A DNA stretch of 64,000 nucleotides. Origin: Archangium sp. GTDB lineage: Bacteria; Myxococcota; Myxococcia; Myxococcales; Myxococcaceae. Under the pieces are notes generated by a model that saw only the letters and a list, made by a program, of their open reading frames with translations, did not search any database and was not told the origin of the DNA. Numbering within the stretch: position 1 is the first letter of the stretch; each line of letters starts with the position of its first letter. This document shows positions 62,047 to 64,000 of this stretch, one piece after another. Made by a program: the position numbers and the translations under genes. The stretch is from positions 97,782 through 161,781 of the forward strand of contig JAUXRX010000021.1 of NCBI GenBank assembly GCA_030681645.1. The letters run 5' to 3'.

Positions 62047-63845
62047 CGAAGCTGCTCGCGTTGCTGCGGACGTCTCCGAAGAAGCTGACCGCGGTCGCGG
62101 CGCTGGTGGCCGTCCTGCTCGGGGCGCCGTCCCTGTTTCACGGCTTCCTGCTCGACGACTACGTGCATCGCTACGCCGTGCTCGGTTTTCCCGGGCCGAT
62201 GTCTGGTTTGAGCCTGTTCAACTTCGCCTCGGGCGATCCGGCGACGCTCAAGCCGTTCGTGGACATCGGGCCCTACCCCTGGTGGACGGATCTCGAGCTG
62301 CGGCTGGTGCTGTTCCGCCCCCTGTCGAGCGCGCTCGTGTACGCCGACGAGGCGCTGTTCGGTGACGCGCCGGCGTGGTGGCACCTGCACTCCCTGCTCT
62401 GGTCGGTGGCGTTCGTGCTGGCGGGGAGCCTGGTGTTGCGCCGGCTCACCGCGGGCGCGCTCTTCGGCGCGGCGCTCGTCCTCTTCACCTTCGACGAAGC
62501 GCGCTGGATCCCCACCGCGTGGATCGCCAATCGCAACGCGCTGGTCGCGGGCACGTTCGCGCTGCTGGCCTTCGCGCTGCACCTGCGCTGGCGGCAGGAC
62601 GCGGCGAAGTGGGCCGCGCCTTTGTCTGCGCTGTCGCTCGCGGTGGGGCTGTGTGGCGGCGAAGCGGCGCTGGGCATCTCAGGCTTCTTCGTGGCGTACG
62701 CGCTGGTGGAGTGGAGGCGGGGCAGGGGAAACGGGCCGGACCGTTCATCCCGAGCGGAGTCGAGGGACCCGCACGCACTCGCCCAGTTGATCCCCCTCGC
62801 GTGCGTGCTGATTCCGTACGTGATCACCTACAAGCTGATCGGCGGCGGCGCCCACGGCTCGGGCATCTATCTCGACCCGCTCGACTCACCGCTGCGCTTC
62901 CTCGCCGTCGCGCCGGGCCGCTTCGCCGCCCTGGTGGGAAACCTGGGCCTCGCCTTGCCGATCGACGTCTGGCTCGCGGCGCCGCAGGCGAGACCGGCGC
63001 TGATCAGCCTGGGCGCGCTCACGCTCGCCGCCGCGGCGGTGTTGCTGACGCGCACGCGCGCCGCGCTCGAAATGAAGGAGCGGGGCCACCTCGACACCTT
63101 CATCCTCGGCTCGGCGCTCGCCCTGGTGCCGGTGCTGGCGACCTTCCCCGCCTCGCGCATGGTGCTGGTGCCCGGCGTCGGCGCCGCCGGCGTGCTCGCT
63201 TTCGTGATGCGCCACCTGTGGAGGACGAAGCGCACGGTGCTGCTGGGCGCGCTCGTGCTCATCCACGTGCCCCTGGTGACCGGGGTGTGGCTGCTCAACC
63301 AGGCGGTGTTCGACGGCATCGGGCGGAAGACCGCAGCCGCCGTCGGGAAGACCGAGCTGGAAATGGACCGCGCCGACCTGCGCGTGCTCGCCATCACCAC
63401 CGGCGACGCGCCCACCGGGCTCTACGTGCCGATTCAGCGCGCGCTGCTGGGGGCGAAGCTGCCTGCGCGCTACTGGATTCTCTCGAACGCGCCGAAGGCG
63501 CACCGGCTCACTCGCACCGCGGAGAACGCCCTCGAACTCGAGGTCATCGACGGCCGCTTCATCGACACCGTGTTCGAGCAGGTCGTCCGCACGCCGCTGC
63601 GGCCGTTTCACGCGGGCGACCAGGTGCAGCTCGCGGGCGCGCTGGTGGAGGTGCTCGCGGTCGACGACTGGGCGCCGAAGAAGATCCGCGTCACGCTCGA
63701 CCGCTCGCTCGAGGCCGACGACGTGCGCCTGCTGGTCTGGCGCGACGGGGCCCTGCGCCGCCTCACCCCTCCAGCCATCGGCGTAGCCGTCGAGCTCCCG
63801 TATTCCGAGGGCGTCATGGCCGCCGCTTCCCGGCTCGCAGACTGA
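62043..63845 (+). CDS. Polytopic membrane protein, GT-C glycosyltransferase-like
   Basis: A 600-residue protein with about ten to eleven membrane helices and a soluble C-terminal domain of about 170 residues. FLLDDYVHRYAVL, just after the first helix, carries a DD pair like the catalytic acidic residue of GT-C (PMT/ArnT-like) glycosyltransferases, and the overall plan (helix, first periplasmic loop with acid pair, many helices, periplasmic tail) fits. The call is moderate because no full family signature is visible. The GTG start overlaps the PrsW stop, which ties the two products. A dispersed repeat is read through in frame near residue 235 (PDRSSRAESRDP), in a cytosolic or loop segment between helices. 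Confidence 0.7.
   Translation: MTKLLALLRTSPKKLTAVAALVAVLLGAPSLFHGFLLDDYVHRYAVLGFPGPMSGLSLFNFASGDPATLKPFVDIGPYPWWTDLELRLVLFRPLSSALVYADEALFGDAPAWWHLHSLLWSVAFVLAGSLVLRRLTAGALFGAALVLFTFDEARWIPTAWIANRNALVAGTFALLAFALHLRWRQDAAKWAAPLSALSLAVGLCGGEAALGISGFFVAYALVEWRRGRGNGPDRSSRAESRDPHALAQLIPLACVLIPYVITYKLIGGGAHGSGIYLDPLDSPLRFLAVAPGRFAALVGNLGLALPIDVWLAAPQARPALISLGALTLAAAAVLLTRTRAALEMKERGHLDTFILGSALALVPVLATFPASRMVLVPGVGAAGVLAFVMRHLWRTKRTVLLGALVLIHVPLVTGVWLLNQAVFDGIGRKTAAAVGKTELEMDRADLRVLAITTGDAPTGLYVPIQRALLGAKLPARYWILSNAPKAHRLTRTAENALELEVIDGRFIDTVFEQVVRTPLRPFHAGDQVQLAGALVEVLAVDDWAPKKIRVTLDRSLEADDVRLLVWRDGALRRLTPPAIGVAVELPYSEGVMAAASRLAD
62741..62767. repeat. REP-like repeat inside the GT-C-like membrane protein gene
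   Basis: A nearly perfect copy (TCCCGAGCGGAGTCGAGG core) read through on the plus strand as DRSSRAESRDP between two hydrophobic segments. Frame and flanking helices are intact. Confidence 0.78.
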
Positions 63846-64000
63846 GCCCGTGGTGATTGGGGGTGCACGACGAGATTGAGGGAGGGCCGCGATTCCGGGA
63901 GATCGACAAGGGCTGGACCGAGCGAACTGCGGCTCTCGCGCGAGTAACGTCGAGAAGGCTCGAGGGGTGTGGTGAAGGAGGGCTTCCTTCGTGCCCGGAG

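Noticed and set aside
63846..64000. Possible gene start at the right edge
   Set aside because: The last 155 bases show no start codon with a ribosome site and a sustained frame, so nothing can be supported there.

Overview
This is a high-GC stretch, about 70% G+C by eye. It is most likely the chromosome of a myxobacterium or a close Myxococcota relative. The evidence is the many lipoproteins with Gly/Thr-rich or Cys-rich linkers, MopE-type CNGxDDDCDG repeats, a C-terminal GGC...RRRR anchor of the MYXO-CTERM kind on a trypsin-like protease, and large repeat-rich exported proteins. No tRNA, rRNA, CRISPR array, phage or insertion sequence was recognised. About 54 protein genes are supported. Many are linked by 1-4 base stop/start overlaps (ATGA, GTGA, TTGA), so short translationally coupled operons are the rule.

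Left part (1-13.5 kb): the end of an STM4011-STM4012-STM4013 radical SAM/hydrolase cluster on the minus strand, divergent from the sulfate-activation operon cysD-cysN-cysC. CysN carries an in-frame insertion of a structured palindromic element. Then come a histidine phosphatase, a lamin-tail/SRCR surface lipoprotein with a coupled NAD(P)-binding protein, a small membrane protein ending in a clear terminator, an orphan YjjJ/HipA-type kinase, and a secreted protease pair.

Sulfur/redox block (13.6-24.3 kb): after two coupled exported proteins (one a transglutaminase) there is a six-gene minus-strand operon. It encodes a Tat-exported molybdopterin enzyme, a four-cluster ferredoxin, a ten-helix NrfD-type quinone subunit, two YeeE/YedE sulfur-compound channels and a membrane-anchored rhodanese-like protein lacking the catalytic Cys. 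A twelve-heme cytochrome c gene lies just beyond. It shares the dyad AAGAA-N7-TTCTT upstream of its start with the molybdoenzyme gene, which suggests co-regulation. My reading is an inducible system reducing polysulfide, thiosulfate or a related sulfur compound.

Middle (24.4-45.5 kb): an elicitor-type transglutaminase lipoprotein, a 1607-residue MopE-repeat protein, TPR and cyclic-nucleotide-binding proteins, Gly-rich and Gln-rich exported proteins, a putative HExxH peptidase, a metallophosphoesterase, a GyrI-like protein, a macro-like + deoxyribosyltransferase-like fusion, purine nucleoside phosphorylase followed by a PilZ protein, and a relic of a histidine kinase.

Right part (45.8-63.8 kb): a PEGA-protein/tandem MopE-like lipoprotein operon, an aldo/keto-reductase fold protein without its catalytic tetrad, an operon of two giant tandem paralogous exported proteins plus an Ig-like lipoprotein and an O-antigen-ligase/TPR protein, an APH-like kinase, and a PrsW protease coupled to a polytopic membrane protein.

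Across the window a short REP-like repeat (core CCCCGAGCGGAGTCGAGG) occurs at least twelve times, twice as inverted doublets and several times read through in frame inside genes.
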